The notes under the pieces were generated by a model, which saw nothing but the letters and a program-made list of their open reading frames with translations, was not told where the DNA came from and searched no databases. This document shows positions 53,930 through 64,000 of a stretch of DNA of 64,000 bases, piece after piece. The stretch spans positions 43,280,875 to 43,344,874 of the forward strand of contig CM026561.1 in NCBI GenBank assembly GCA_015143295.1, written 5' to 3'. The stretch's first letter is position 1; each line of letters opens with the position of its first letter. Both the position numbers and the translations under genes were made by a program. Origin of the DNA: Tetracentron sinense. Its lineage: Eukaryota > Streptophyta > Magnoliopsida > Trochodendrales > Trochodendraceae.

Positions 53930-56435
53930 CTGGGCCCAGGCCCATGCCCAAAAATTCAAACAAAACCCCCCCGTACCGCGTGTCTGCCTAGGCCAAGGGC
54001 CTAATGGACAAAAACCATAGTTGGTGATCATCCTTTCCCCGACACCCCAAAATATCAAAAGCTTGGTAAAGGCGGTAAAGTCATTACCGCCATTACCCAG
54101 TTCGCATTTTTGCAGGTCTGCAACCCCCTCCTGCACACTCCACCACCACCCCTCCTACACACCAACCCTTCCAAGGTGTAGGCACACCTCTGCACCCCCC
54201 TTTACCTCCACAAGGATCTTCTCCATTAATCCCCCATGGGTCTTCAACCTTTTCCCTATAAATCAACAATCCCCCACAGCCCTTGAACTCAACTAGCAAA
54301 TCTCCCCATTTTGAACCCCTACTCAATTCTGGAGTCTTAGGCCTCTAGGCCCCTTCAATAGCTCCCCAACAAGCTCGTAGCAGCCTCCCAGCTTCCCCAG
54401 CCATGCTCCACCACCACAGCACCACCGCACCACCGCCACTGCCAGTAGCTGCCGCCGCCTGAGGAGTGTATCCAAAGGGTAGGGCTTCCCCCTACCCCCC
54501 ATTTTCTTCCGTTTTGAGCATTGTGAGCCCCTAGTCCTTCCAGGGGATTTTCTCTTTCAGTTTTGTAGTAAACCCCTTGTGGGGATCTCCCCCCACCTTC
54601 ATCATAGGTGTGGGGAGTCCCCTAGGGGTATAGCACCACCTCAGGCACCTCCCTTGATTTCTTGGGTTCCTCACACCATGAGGGAACCCTTGGTACTCTC
54701 ATGGTAGCAGCCCCACAAACCCATTTCATGATCTATAAAAAAAAAAAAAGTTCAGGGTGTCGGTAAACTCAGTACCGACACCCATGGTGCTCGCTATTCC
54801 AAGGCCTATGGGCCCCATCTGAGCTATCCATAGGTCCAACCAGTGCATGGTTATCACCCTAACCGCCTTTTGAGCTTAACTTGAGGTTTGTGGGCCACCC
54901 CCATTAAACTAACCATGGTTAGTTGGCTATAAACCAAGAACTGTCAGAATGTCGATAATCATATTACCGACATTTATAATTTTATACAAATGGTGACCAG
55001 ACCCACTTTGGCCCACTGTGGGACCCACTCCAGGCCACCCATGGGGCCCACCCTAGGCTTAAATTCTTCAGTACTGGATTCTCCTCTTCAACTTCATGCT
55101 CTCAAACCTCCCTAGGTTAACACCTAACCAGAGTTAAAAGGACTTCAACTATGGTTAAAAAATTTACTAAACTGTCGGTAGATATCTACCGACAATGTGT
55201 TTTTTTGGGTTTTTTTTTTGGGCTTTGCAGTAACCTCAGCTCACATGAGAGCCCTCCAACTAACCTGACCTAGCCGCTGGGGCCCATGCCAAGCTACCCA
55301 GTCCTTGCCTTGCCTTAACCCATGATTAACTCAACTATGGTTAAGAGTTAACCATGGTTGATTCGTCAAACCCCATGGAAAAATTCCAATAAATCCCAGA
55401 AAATCCAAAATATCCTAAAAATTTAGCAAATATCATTTTTGGATTATGTGCTCATGCCTAACCATGGTTAGATGAGCTTAACCATGGTTAACACTTGGTT
55501 TAACTATGGTTAAGCTCATTTAAACCTTAGAAAATGCCAAAAAATCATGAAAATTCTCAAAGGACATTCTAATTCCAAATCAAACTTTGTAGAATGCTTA
55601 ACCATGATTATCCAGACTAACCATGGTTAAACCAATGTTTTAGCTATGATTAGCCTCATTCAACTTGGAAAATTGGAAAAAATTCTCTAAAATCATTAAT
55701 CAATTCTTGAGGACCATAAACATACCTTGGACCTCACCCAATCCCAGTTAGCAACCCTAACCACGGTTAAACCCCTCTTGGCCTACCGAGCCTAACCCTA
55801 AACCTACCAGGCCCAACTCAAAGCCTACCGGGCTTACCCTTGGCCTACCGGGCTCAACCCTTAGTCTACTGGACTAAACCCTAGCCTCCGAGCTTGCACC
55901 CAAGGCCTACCGGGCCTAATCTTGGCTTACCGGGCCTAAACCCTTAGTCTACCGGACTACCCCTTTGGCATACCGGACCCTATCAAACATAACCAAATAC
56001 TTGACCAATCCGGTCAATCACCCCTAGCCTCCAGAACCTAAGCCACCCTTGGTGCACACGCAACACTCCCCTAGTCTCTGTATAGGCTCATGTGCCAGAA
56101 CTACGCTCGGTCTGATCTCACCCCAATGTGAGTAGTAGGCAACCCAACCCGGGTTCGACCCTAGTTTAGCTTTTTCCTTCTTGGATTAGTATAAATTATA
56201 ACTAAGGTATTTGACTAATAAGTGACATTAATTTGACTTAAACCTAGTAAGTAGGGAACCGTTATAAAACGGAAGTGTCAGGGTACCTAACACCTTCCCT
56301 GGGCTTAACCGAACCTCCTACTCAGAACTCTAAGCAAACTTAAGACCTTATCCATTACCTAGGACTTATCCCTACCGAATCAATAAGTAGCGACTCTTAA
56401 CATAACCGTGTGAGTAACCGAAATCCGTGCTCACA
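53930..56435 (+). repeat. 3' LTR of the giant element, 5'-truncated
   Basis: Collinear with 38287-40743 from CTGGGCCCA onward, and ends CCGTGCTCACA before CTTAG. The first ~390 bp, including TGTAAGCACCC and the heptamer tract, are missing. It keeps all four hairpins, the CCATGG palindromes and the CTACCGGGCC repeats, and also has a short duplicated piece at 54590-54615. Confidence 0.93.
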
Positions 56436-56997
56436 CTTAGGTCTCAACAAACTTGACAGTGAACCAAAACTAAACTCAAATAATGAAGCTAAAATAGAAA
56501 ACCAGAATTTCAACTCAAGCAAAAGCCCCAGACATTTTTATTTCTCTGTAAAGCTCTGGTTTTTTTTTCCTTCTTCTTTTATCTATCTCTAGAGAAGAGA
56601 AGAGGATGAGATTATATAGAATAGTAGAGAAACTGACCTCCTACCCTTAATCGCAAGAAGCTCAACGATTGGGGATTAAAACTTCATAAAAGTCCTTTAA
56701 CGGCTAGAATACTCCTTGTAGGAGTTACCAAAGAAACCAATGAATGCAGAATTTATAGAGGTGAAACTGACGCAGCTGAAGATCTAAAACAGTAAGCAAA
56801 TCAAATGACAAAATTCTTGGCTAGGGTAAGAGATGAAGCTCGAAGGCAAACTCAAAAAGAGAAAGAGGGTTAAGGGTTTCTATAAGGGAAAAGGTTATTT
56901 CCCAAACTGATGTGGGGCCCCTTAAAGAGTATAAAAGACAAGTAATAGTTTTGTTATATACTAAAATATTTTGTTTTATACAAAATATAACATTAAT
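56436..56997. other. Right flank of the giant insertion
   Basis: Starts with the CTTAG duplication. It continues the sequence interrupted at 37893. AT-rich, with open frames of 60-77 codons that carry no motif. Nothing further was recognised. Confidence 0.5.
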
Positions 56998-57217
56998 TAG
57001 GGGTGTATTCGAGTCGGGCTTGGCCCTGCTCAACTCGATTTGAAATTTTTTCATCTATATATGCTCGAGCTCGGCTCGATATGTAGTTCAAAAGGCTCGA
57101 CTTGAATCTGTTTGGCTAGGCTCAAGCTCGGCTTGGCTTGAGCTCAGATTGAATTATTAAAAAATTATTTTTAAGTAAAAATAATAATTATATAATAATT
57201 ATATTATTTATATATGT

Positions 57218-57257
<40 letters not shown>

Positions 57258-57473
57258 ATTTTGTATATAATATTCAAGCCAAACCGAGCCTCAATCGGGT
57301 CGAGCTTTGAGCCGAGCCGAATCAAACAGGCCTTGGCTCAAGCTCAACTTGAATACATTTTCAAACTCAAAAAATAACTCAGCTCGTTCAAACCTATTTT
57401 TCGAGCTCAAGCCCAACTTGATCGGGCCAAGCCGAGCCAAACTTCGAGCTCTCCCGGTTCGGATACACCCCTA
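56998..57473. mobile_element. TIR element, TAGGGGTGTAT ends, GAGCTCGGCTCG-rich
   Basis: The left end TAGGGGTGTATTCGAGTCGGG and right end CCGGTTCGGATACACCCCTA are inverted repeats. The arms are built of CTCGGCTCGA and GAGCCGAGCC repeats around an AT core, including an (AT)n tract at about 57224-57253. It is noncoding and hAT-like in style, but no matching 8-bp flank was found. A partial relative is at 6460-6630. Confidence 0.65.
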
Positions 57474-58320
57474 TTTCTAATGAATCTGTAGGGAATTAAC
57501 ATATGTGTAATTTGGCATGGGCTTGGGTCAACCCATGCCCAACCTGAGACCTCAGACGGTAGGCCCAAATCAGACCCCAATTAGAAATGGGGAAAACAAC
57601 CCAAGTCCAATGGGTTTAATCCATTTTGATTTTGGGCTTGCATTGGCTTCTGAAAAACACAAATGTGGATCAGCCGCCCTTTTATTCTAATGTTCCATTC
57701 TATAGTGGCATTATCTTTGTACGAGTGTCATGTCATTCCATTCCAGAAGACCCACATGGAACAATCACGTGTACTCATTGGTCCAACAACCCAATTGAGA
57801 GATATGGTCTCAAGGGGTGGCGATTTCTGACCCAACCCAACCCGTCAACCTGCCTTACATTTTCAAGGGTTGTGGTTTGAGGTTTTAGAGAAGTGGTCGA
57901 GTTGGGTTTGGTTTAATTAGGTGAGATTTCGGGTTCGGCTACATGATCGTAAAGCATAGTAGTAGTAGTAGTAGTAAGTACAAATGTTATACATGAAACA
58001 TATGTGGATCATTCCACCTTTCATTTACCTCTCAACATGTGGAGTAGAGACTACAGAGGACATTTTCATAGAGATGAAAATTATGAAATCCTTCCCAATT
58101 TTCCAAAAAAAAATTTGCTTCCCCAACAGAATATAGTATTGTTGATGTCTGAAAGAGCAGATCAAGATGGTAATAACCCTCATCAAAACATAGAAGGTAA
58201 TGCGTAACAAATGAGAAAAAGCTTTTGTTTATAAACACATGCAAGTAGGCCAGTCCTTGTAGCTAGGGAGTGAAAAACTTGTAAGATATACGGCATGGGT
58301 CGGTGGGTGGGATCACAATC
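57474..58320. other. Intergenic; short AGT repeat
   Basis: An (AGT) run lies at about 57958-57976. Open frames of 60-84 codons show no recognisable family. It includes the presumed 3' flank of the minus-strand gene at 58321. Confidence 0.45.
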
Positions 58321-59061
58321 CTACATCGTTAACTGGAGAAGTGGTTTTTTCCGAGATCCTAATCGTGGATCCCTCTTAACCTTGATCAAATGGCTCAAGA
58401 CTTTCACGTATCGGCTCACCATTCCACTCAACTTCTTTCCTTCCGCAACCCCGTCTCCTTGCTGCTTTATCACCAATTGGAGCTGCTGCTTCTCTTCTGT
58501 GAAGTGGTGCCCAAGTGAATTGCCACCTCTCATGTTCCTCCCCTCACGCCGCTTCAGTACTTCTCCGTCGCCCGCCATTACGGCCTTCAGTAATATTCTT
58601 TCCCCCTCCTCCTCCCCCTCACCCACAATCACCTCCCCAATATCTCCCTCACCCACCATCACCTTCGCTTCGCCCGTCGCCACCTTCACTTCTTCCTCCC
58701 CTTTGCCCGCAATCGCAATCCCAATCCCAATCCCAATCCCCTTCGCTTCTCCCTCTCCTTCGCCCGCAACCACCTCCACTTCTTCCTCCCCTTTGCCTTC
58801 TCCATCCCCATTGATCATCTGCATCAAGCTTATATGATCACTCATCACTTCTCCTTCATCGGCTCCTGAAGGAAGGTAATTCTCTCTTTCTGGAGAACTT
58901 GTCCCTTCATCAACTCCTGTAGGGAGAGGAAGATCCTCTCGTTCCGGAGATATTGCCGTTACGAGCTGTGGATCAGATTCGTCTACCTTCGACGGCTTTC
59001 TGGTTCTCTTTGACATGCTAAGGTCATAGTGGTGTTTACTCGAATTGGACTTGCTCCCCAT
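58321..59061 (-). CDS. Hypothetical acidic low-complexity protein, 246 residues
   Basis: A single open frame starting MGSKSNSSKHHYDL, an N-terminus that looks genuine. It has a basic patch (SKRTRKPSK, about residues 17-25) and two similar SPERE segments (near 39 and 56). A Glu/Gly/Val-rich middle (about 84-160) includes a GIGIGIGIAIAG run encoded by a hexanucleotide repeat. The basic C-terminus reads VSRYVKVLSHLIKVKRDPRL. I do not recognise the family and assign no function. No signal peptide or membrane segment is apparent. The low-complexity middle also leaves forward frames open on the opposite strand, which I regard as shadows. It could be one exon of a larger gene or a retrocopy. Confidence 0.5.
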   Translation of the reverse strand: MGSKSNSSKHHYDLSMSKRTRKPSKVDESDPQLVTAISPEREDLPLPTGVDEGTSSPERENYLPSGADEGEVMSDHISLMQMINGDGEGKGEEEVEVVAGEGEGEAKGIGIGIGIAIAGKGEEEVKVATGEAKVMVGEGDIGEVIVGEGEEEGERILLKAVMAGDGEVLKRREGRNMRGGNSLGHHFTEEKQQLQLVIKQQGDGVAEGKKLSGMVSRYVKVLSHLIKVKRDPRLGSRKKPLLQLTM

Positions 59062-60655
59062 TGTTGAGAACGCTCGTCAAAACAAAGGATGTCCTGCTTG
59101 TTTATCATGTCAGGAGGAAACAAAGCTAACAGAGATAAGTAAGATTGCTTAGAAAGAAAATGCGGTCATCAGAGTTTGCTTAGTAAGTAATTAAGAGGGT
59201 AATTAAAAGGCATTGTAAAAGGTAGAGTGTCTGTTTCAGGTTATTGCAATTGAAATATCAACTCACACCTCCAGAGGTAGCTGACTGAGCAGGAAATGGT
59301 ACCAAACACTTAAAAGATTTATGAAATTCACCAGCATCTGATTGGGAGACAGTGACCCCATGCATCATCATTAGTTGAACAAACATAAAACACCAAACCT
59401 TTGATTACATACTCTTCTTTTTTGGATGGCTAAGCTGGACTTGAATATGAGACTTATATCAACCTGTCGAGCTACGAACTCGAGCTCAATGATCCTTCCA
59501 CAGGGTAGGTAAGCTTCAACTGATATCTGAAAATGACAAGCCTTGAACTGCAATCATACACTTGAGATTCTAAACTACTACAATTAATAATCTACAACAC
59601 AGAGTTACGAATCGACTAATCATTAAACCATATATATATAAAGCAGTAACCATAATTAAACCAATATCGCGACATGAGATGAACATGCAAGGGATCAAGA
59701 CGAACACTAAGTACATGTTCTTTGGCCAAAATTCAACCTTTTGGATGATCACCAGCACACATACAACTGATCAGAAGGCGTGTGATATATATATATATAT
59801 ATATAAACTTATTTGGTCATCCAAATGGATGCAATAGATCACATGGTTCCTATCATTCTATAAAGTTGATTTTCGCCTTGGAGATCTCTAGTGGAACATA
59901 CTGTTGGGTCCCATCCCCATACTTGTTGACTAAGTATCCTGATATCGTGTTTACCTTGATTAAGAAATTTTCTTGTTTCAGTATAATTATCTAATGGCTG
60001 TATGCTCCACCTTCAAAAGCATTGGAACAAAAAGATTTCAGAAATAATGTATGGGCGTAAGATGCAGCTAGCGAACCCTTACCCTATGTTTGGTTGTGGA
60101 GAAAATAAGTAAAAACATGGAAAAGAAAAGAAAATTAGACAAAACACAACTAAAAATTGTATTAAAAATCTAAAATTTTCTTTTCTTTTTCATGTTTTCA
60201 TCAATTTTCTCAGCAACCAAACATAGCATTAGTGTCTAGACCAAGCAAAAGTTAGTAGAGAACAAAGACTACCAAGTTGTGGTGTAAGCACATGGGTGCT
60301 GGTGTTAACCCCTCCACACCATTCAGTCATCCCACAGATGATGAATCGTTGTCTTCTTCTTCACTGCTTAATCCCAATTATCTGAGATCAGAAATTCATG
60401 AAATCGGACTTTAGCCAAGTTTCACACTGGCTGACAACCTGATGTAATCCTCCTCCATCCGGGCTTGGGACCAGCAAGGAAACGAAGATAGAATGTCAAT
60501 GGCTTAGCCCACCTATGCATGAATGCTAATATTAATCAGTTGGCCACCTCCTGAGTAAGTCATAGCACAAATTGCACCTACAAATAGCCTTAACCATCCA
60601 ACTGGGACCAATGTGATGGTAAAACTCGAATGGATAGAGAAAATACATTTAGGTG
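59062..60655. other. Upstream flank of the minus-strand gene; nothing recognised
   Basis: AT-rich, with (AT)n at about 59789-59806. GAAAATAAGTAAAAACATGG at about 60100 and a nearly complementary TCATGTTTTC segment at about 60190 form a weak inverted repeat. No supported gene. Confidence 0.4.
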
Positions 60656-60891
60656 GCATTTGGATTGAATTTTTTTGGCCAAAAATCAATTATGATAAAA
60701 TTGATTGTGTAGAAATTCATGATCAAATAATCATTTTTTCAAATAATAGTGTCAGGAGAATACGAAGATGAGACTGGCCTACGTATTATATGAACACTAT
60801 TATTTGAAAAAATGATTATTTTACCATTAATTTCTACAAAGTCAATTTTACCAGAATTGATTTTTAGCCAAAAAAAATCCAATCCAAATGC
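60656..60891. mobile_element. MITE with ~110-bp arms
   Basis: The left end GCATTTGGATTGAATTTTTT and right end AAAAAAATCCAATCCAAATGC are inverted repeats. Inner parts (AATAATCATTTTTTCAAATA and TATTTGAAAAAATGATTATT) pair too. It is noncoding, and the 123-codon minus frame through it is a by-product. Confidence 0.8.
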
Positions 60892-61789
60892 CCCCATTAA
60901 TGTCCAGAAAAGAACCCATGCATGGATGGGTGAGATCACCATCAATACAACTATTTGGCTATCAAGGAGGTACCCTACCAATTGCACAGTGTGGGCACAA
61001 ACATAGGTAGGAAACAGGATGGAATAAAGGCACCACCAACTTCTATGGTGCTCAGCTTCACCATATATTTTTCCAAGAAAGCTAAGAGAGTTACAAACAG
61101 ATCTTATCATAATATGGGAAAAGCTACTATTTACAACAGAAACATCTACTTTACATGGTGCCCATGTAAGAACAAGGAATTGTTTCTAAGACTTAAAAGT
61201 ACCAGTTTTCCTTTCCAATAGGGCTTGATGCAAGCATGGCACTCTCGGTGTCCTTTATATCCAGTTTACCAGATTTTACCCAGCAAAACGCATGATCCCC
61301 TCTGCAGCTACTTCATCGCATTTAGCTGTTCTATCTATCAAGTACTAGCGCGTGATGCCAAAAACAAGTGGGTTATCTGCAAAGATGAGATTATCCGGAG
61401 CTTTAATTAGTATGGAAATTACCTCCTGGTTTGAATGGAATATTTGGCAACAAAGAAACTGGAAGAACTTAGACAGGTCAGGAATGGTGATATCTGATTG
61501 CAACTAGCACCTTTGAGATCGTTAAAGCGGGATTCCAACCTTCTCAAACTCCAAACTACCATTTCTGGCAGAATCAACATTGCAATGGTAGATTTGAGTT
61601 TTGAATACCACCTGCAAAGCCAAATAAGAAAGGAAGTAAAATGAAAAAGAAGGAGGAAACAATAATCAGTAGATAAGCAACAGATCAACCATATTATGTG
61701 GTATTACTCGTACTACAAAGAAGATTACTTGTGTAACAAGGTGGGGATGAGAAGACATGTCAGGATTCTAGACAATATAAACCATAATA
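60892..61789. other. Intergenic, nothing recognised
   Basis: Several 60-90-codon frames occur without motifs. No RNA gene or repeat pair was seen. Confidence 0.4.
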
Positions 61790-63010
61790 TTTATTAAATT
61801 GGGAAAATAAAACTCATCGCTTTAGGAGAATGATCGAGGTGCGATAAATATCACTGGGCTTGAAATCAAATTTGCCTCCTAGAACAATGTCTTTCGAGTG
61901 CAAAGGCTACATGGGCAATTGGCCTCCAGGATACAACAATTGTTATCCGCTCTCTTCTGTATGCACTTCACAACAAGCACACCCAAACCACTTTACAGTC
62001 TAACCCGAATAAAAATAAAGGAATATAAATAGTAATTATTTACACAAGAAATAGCCTTAAAGGATGTGATTAAAACTTATGAAAAATGAAGGAGGCAATG
62101 CCTTTATATAGGCACCATCACACCCTTTTACAAGGGACACAACCATTTGAACTTTAATGGTTCCCAAAAGATGCAACCTTTTTCTTATCGGTAAATCAAA
62201 TAATAAATAAGCGAAGATAATGAATCTAAAAACCAGCAAAAGCGTCACAAAATAGTGAGCCAAGACGTTGAAGCAACGAAAGCTAAAATACGAAACAACT
62301 ACTAAGGAAAAGAGTTGAGAAAGCGACTCTAAACGGACGAATCAAAGCCCTCAATCCCGATGATGGATAAGCCGATCTAGCTAATCATCACCACAACTAG
62401 AGAAGATCTGAACCCTCAAAATCCTTACTCACTAGGTGCAACCCTATGGAAACTTGATGTTTCCTAGTTTCCTAGAACGTGTGATTATAGTAACAAAAAT
62501 CGCTGAATTTTTGAAAAATCACGAATTAATCGCAAATTTTAGGTGTTTCGAATTATTCGCTAATTTTATGTTTGCCAAATTATTCGTGAATTTCGCGTAT
62601 AATTCGTAAAAATAAATGTGAATAATTCATTTAATTCAATAATCAAACTACTTATTTTGTATATTATCTAATCAAATTGTTAGATTTTTAGTTTTCCCAA
62701 TTTTTCCGAACACCCTTGCCGAATTATTTCTGAATCCTGACTTTTGTCACCATGCATGTGACAAACTCGGTTTAAGGTGAAACGATGTGCATGGGTGTCG
62801 GTGACTGTATCATAACGGCCACTTAGAGTATGCAAGACGAGTTTACAAGGAAACAAGCGACAATATCTTGAGTCCTTTTTAGTGTAAATCTATTGTATAA
62901 GCAACTCACACATCTTTTTCTTGTTTAGTGGTTCTGTGGGTTGGCACATTTCGGCTTTGCACCATTACTTGTATATTCATGAGCACTTTAAAAAATCAAC
63001 CTAAATTCTC
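61790..63010 (-). repeat. LTR-like direct repeat, copy 1
   Basis: Shared blocks with 63230-64000: GAGAATGATC.AG.TGCG, CGCTCTCTTCTGT.TGCACTTC, AAATAGTAATTATTTA, AATGCCTT.ATATAGGCA, GATGTGCATGGGTGT, TCTTGAGTCCTTTTTAGTGT. On the minus strand GCCTATATAAAGGC near 62110 is a TATA context. Copy 1 has ~460 bp not in copy 2 (about 62165-62740), with AATTCG-rich repeats at 62500-62640. Confidence 0.65.
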
Positions 63011-63229
63011 ATAAGAAGCGGCCCTGCTTCCGACACTTGGTGAATTCCATAAGGTGTACACAACAATTAAATACACCACCAATTATAACTTATGATTATG
63101 GATTCATTAAGAGTTTATTCGAAACTCATCCCTACATCATAGAAGGGGTGTGATTGTGCCTATATAAAGGCATAAGGTTAAGTTTCTAAACAAAATAAAT
63201 TGTATAAGAACCAAATAATAAAACAAGCA

Positions 63230-64000
63230 AGGAAAACTTATTGATTTAAGAGAATGATCAAGATGCGCATTACGTCAATGGCTTAAAATCAAAATTTCCC
63301 CCTTCTGGAATAGTGTCTTTGAGTACAAAGTCTACACGGACAATTGATCTCCAAGATACAATATTTATTATCCACTCTCTTCTGTGTGCACTTCACAACA
63401 AGTGGACTCGAACCACTTTATAGTCTAACTTGAAAAAAAACAAAAGATTTTAAATAGTAATTATTTAAAAAAGAAATAGCCTTAAATATATGACTAAAAA
63501 CTTGCGAAGAATGAAGGAGGGAATGCCTTAATATAGGCATCATCATCACGCCCATTGTGATCACAAGGGACACAACCAATATAACTTTAATGGTCCTCAA
63601 AAGTTCAATCCTATGAAAACATAATGTTTCCAAAGGGTGTGACAAAATCCTTTTTTCAAAAGGACACAACTCATTAAAAATTTGAATCAAAACTCTAAAA
63701 ATCCAATAACCCCCACATGATTCAAATTCTGAGTCAAAGTGGAAACAATGTGCATGGGTGTAGGTGGCTATGTCTTAACCGCCACTTAGAGTGTGCAAGA
63801 CAGGTTTATAAGGAAACAAGTGACAATGTCTATATCTTGAGTCCTTTTTAGTGTAAATCTATTGTACATGCAACTCACACATTTTTCCTGCTTAGTGGTT
63901 ATGCGGATTTGTATATTTTGGCCTTGTACCTTTTTTTTTCATGATCACATTTTGACCTTGCACTATTTTAGAAAATCAACTTAAATTCTCATAGGAAGCG
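63230..64000 (-). repeat. LTR-like direct repeat, copy 2, cut by window edge
   Basis: Collinear with copy 1 at about 80-85% identity by eye, up to ATTCTCATAGGAAGCG at the window end. The spacer 63011-63229 has no coding content. The two could be LTRs of a gutted element or independent copies; no TSD or primer site was identified. Confidence 0.6.

Larger units (their letters stand above)
37894..56435 (+). mobile_element. Giant Tat/Ogre-like Ty3/gypsy element with nested chromovirus
   Basis: The outer ends TGTAAGCACCC and CGTGCTCACA are flanked by CTTAG on both sides (37889-37893 and 56436-56440), which marks one insertion of about 18.5 kb. Order: 5' LTR, primer site, decayed gag, long noncoding interior, chromovirus block (48017-53928), truncated 3' LTR. 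No protease, reverse transcriptase or integrase belonging to the giant element was found, so it is a nonautonomous or gutted copy. The host sequence on the two sides joins to ...CTCGCTATGCTTAGGTCTC.... Confidence 0.9.

Noticed and set aside
58295-58837. Forward frames of 180 and 99 codons, Ser/Pro-rich
   Set aside because: They are antisense to the acidic protein at 58321-59061 and reflect its repetitive composition.
1-64000. CRISPR arrays, bacterial operons, riboswitches
   Set aside because: No regularly spaced identical repeats with unique spacers, and the gene structure is that of a plant nucleus.
1-64000. tRNA, rRNA or snRNA genes
   Set aside because: Only tRNA-like A and B boxes within a SINE (32759-32948) and tRNA primer sites of retroelements were seen.

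Overview
This is nuclear DNA of a flowering plant, species not determinable from the sequence alone. It has one intron-containing plant enzyme gene, plant-type LINE, SINE, Ty3/gypsy, hAT-like and Helitron-like elements, many short foldback elements, and an AT-rich background with no bacterial-style gene packing. All calls were made by eye, without database searches.

Only one ordinary gene is convincing. At 11596-13340 (+) a two-exon gene encodes a 355-residue 2-oxoglutarate/Fe(II) dioxygenase that closely resembles feruloyl-CoA 6'-hydroxylase, the scopoletin/coumarin enzyme. Its core promoter abuts a cluster of five foldback elements (9856-11364 plus a remnant to about 11490). A second candidate, on the minus strand at 58321-59061, encodes an acidic low-complexity protein of unknown function.

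The rest is layered transposon history. 1-9850: a minus-strand copy of a giant gypsy LTR (2122-5101), small foldbacks, and a degenerate LTR-like block. 13436-20606: a direct tandem duplication. Its two units differ by a 1165-bp solo LTR carrying a minisatellite, a 720-bp Helitron-like insertion, a MITE and a foldback, so each unit shows the other's empty sites. 20316-20976: an hAT-like element, whose left end also marks the duplication junction. 21196-27109: a LINE with an uninterrupted 1374-codon ORF2 and a 17-bp target-site duplication, inserted in the end of a MITE. 28000-32950: LTR-like blocks with a minisatellite and GATCGATC-rich sequence, and a SINE. 32989-36430: a 3.4-kb solo LTR with TSD GTTAA.

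37894-56435 is one very large Tat/Ogre-like gypsy element with matching CTTAG target-site duplications. It has a 2850-bp 5' LTR, a decayed gag and no recognisable pol of its own. A chromovirus block occupies its 3' portion: a truncated copy, an LTR, a dead full-length gag-pol, and another LTR. The giant element's 3' LTR has lost its first ~390 bp next to that block. 56436-64000 holds a TIR element, the hypothetical gene, a MITE and two direct copies of an LTR-like repeat cut off by the window edge.

The most unusual signal is a family of short inverted repeats with a GGTA...TACC core spread through the giant LTRs. They occur in all three LTR copies, and in at least two hairpins both arms changed together between the 5' and 3' LTR, so that pairing is kept.
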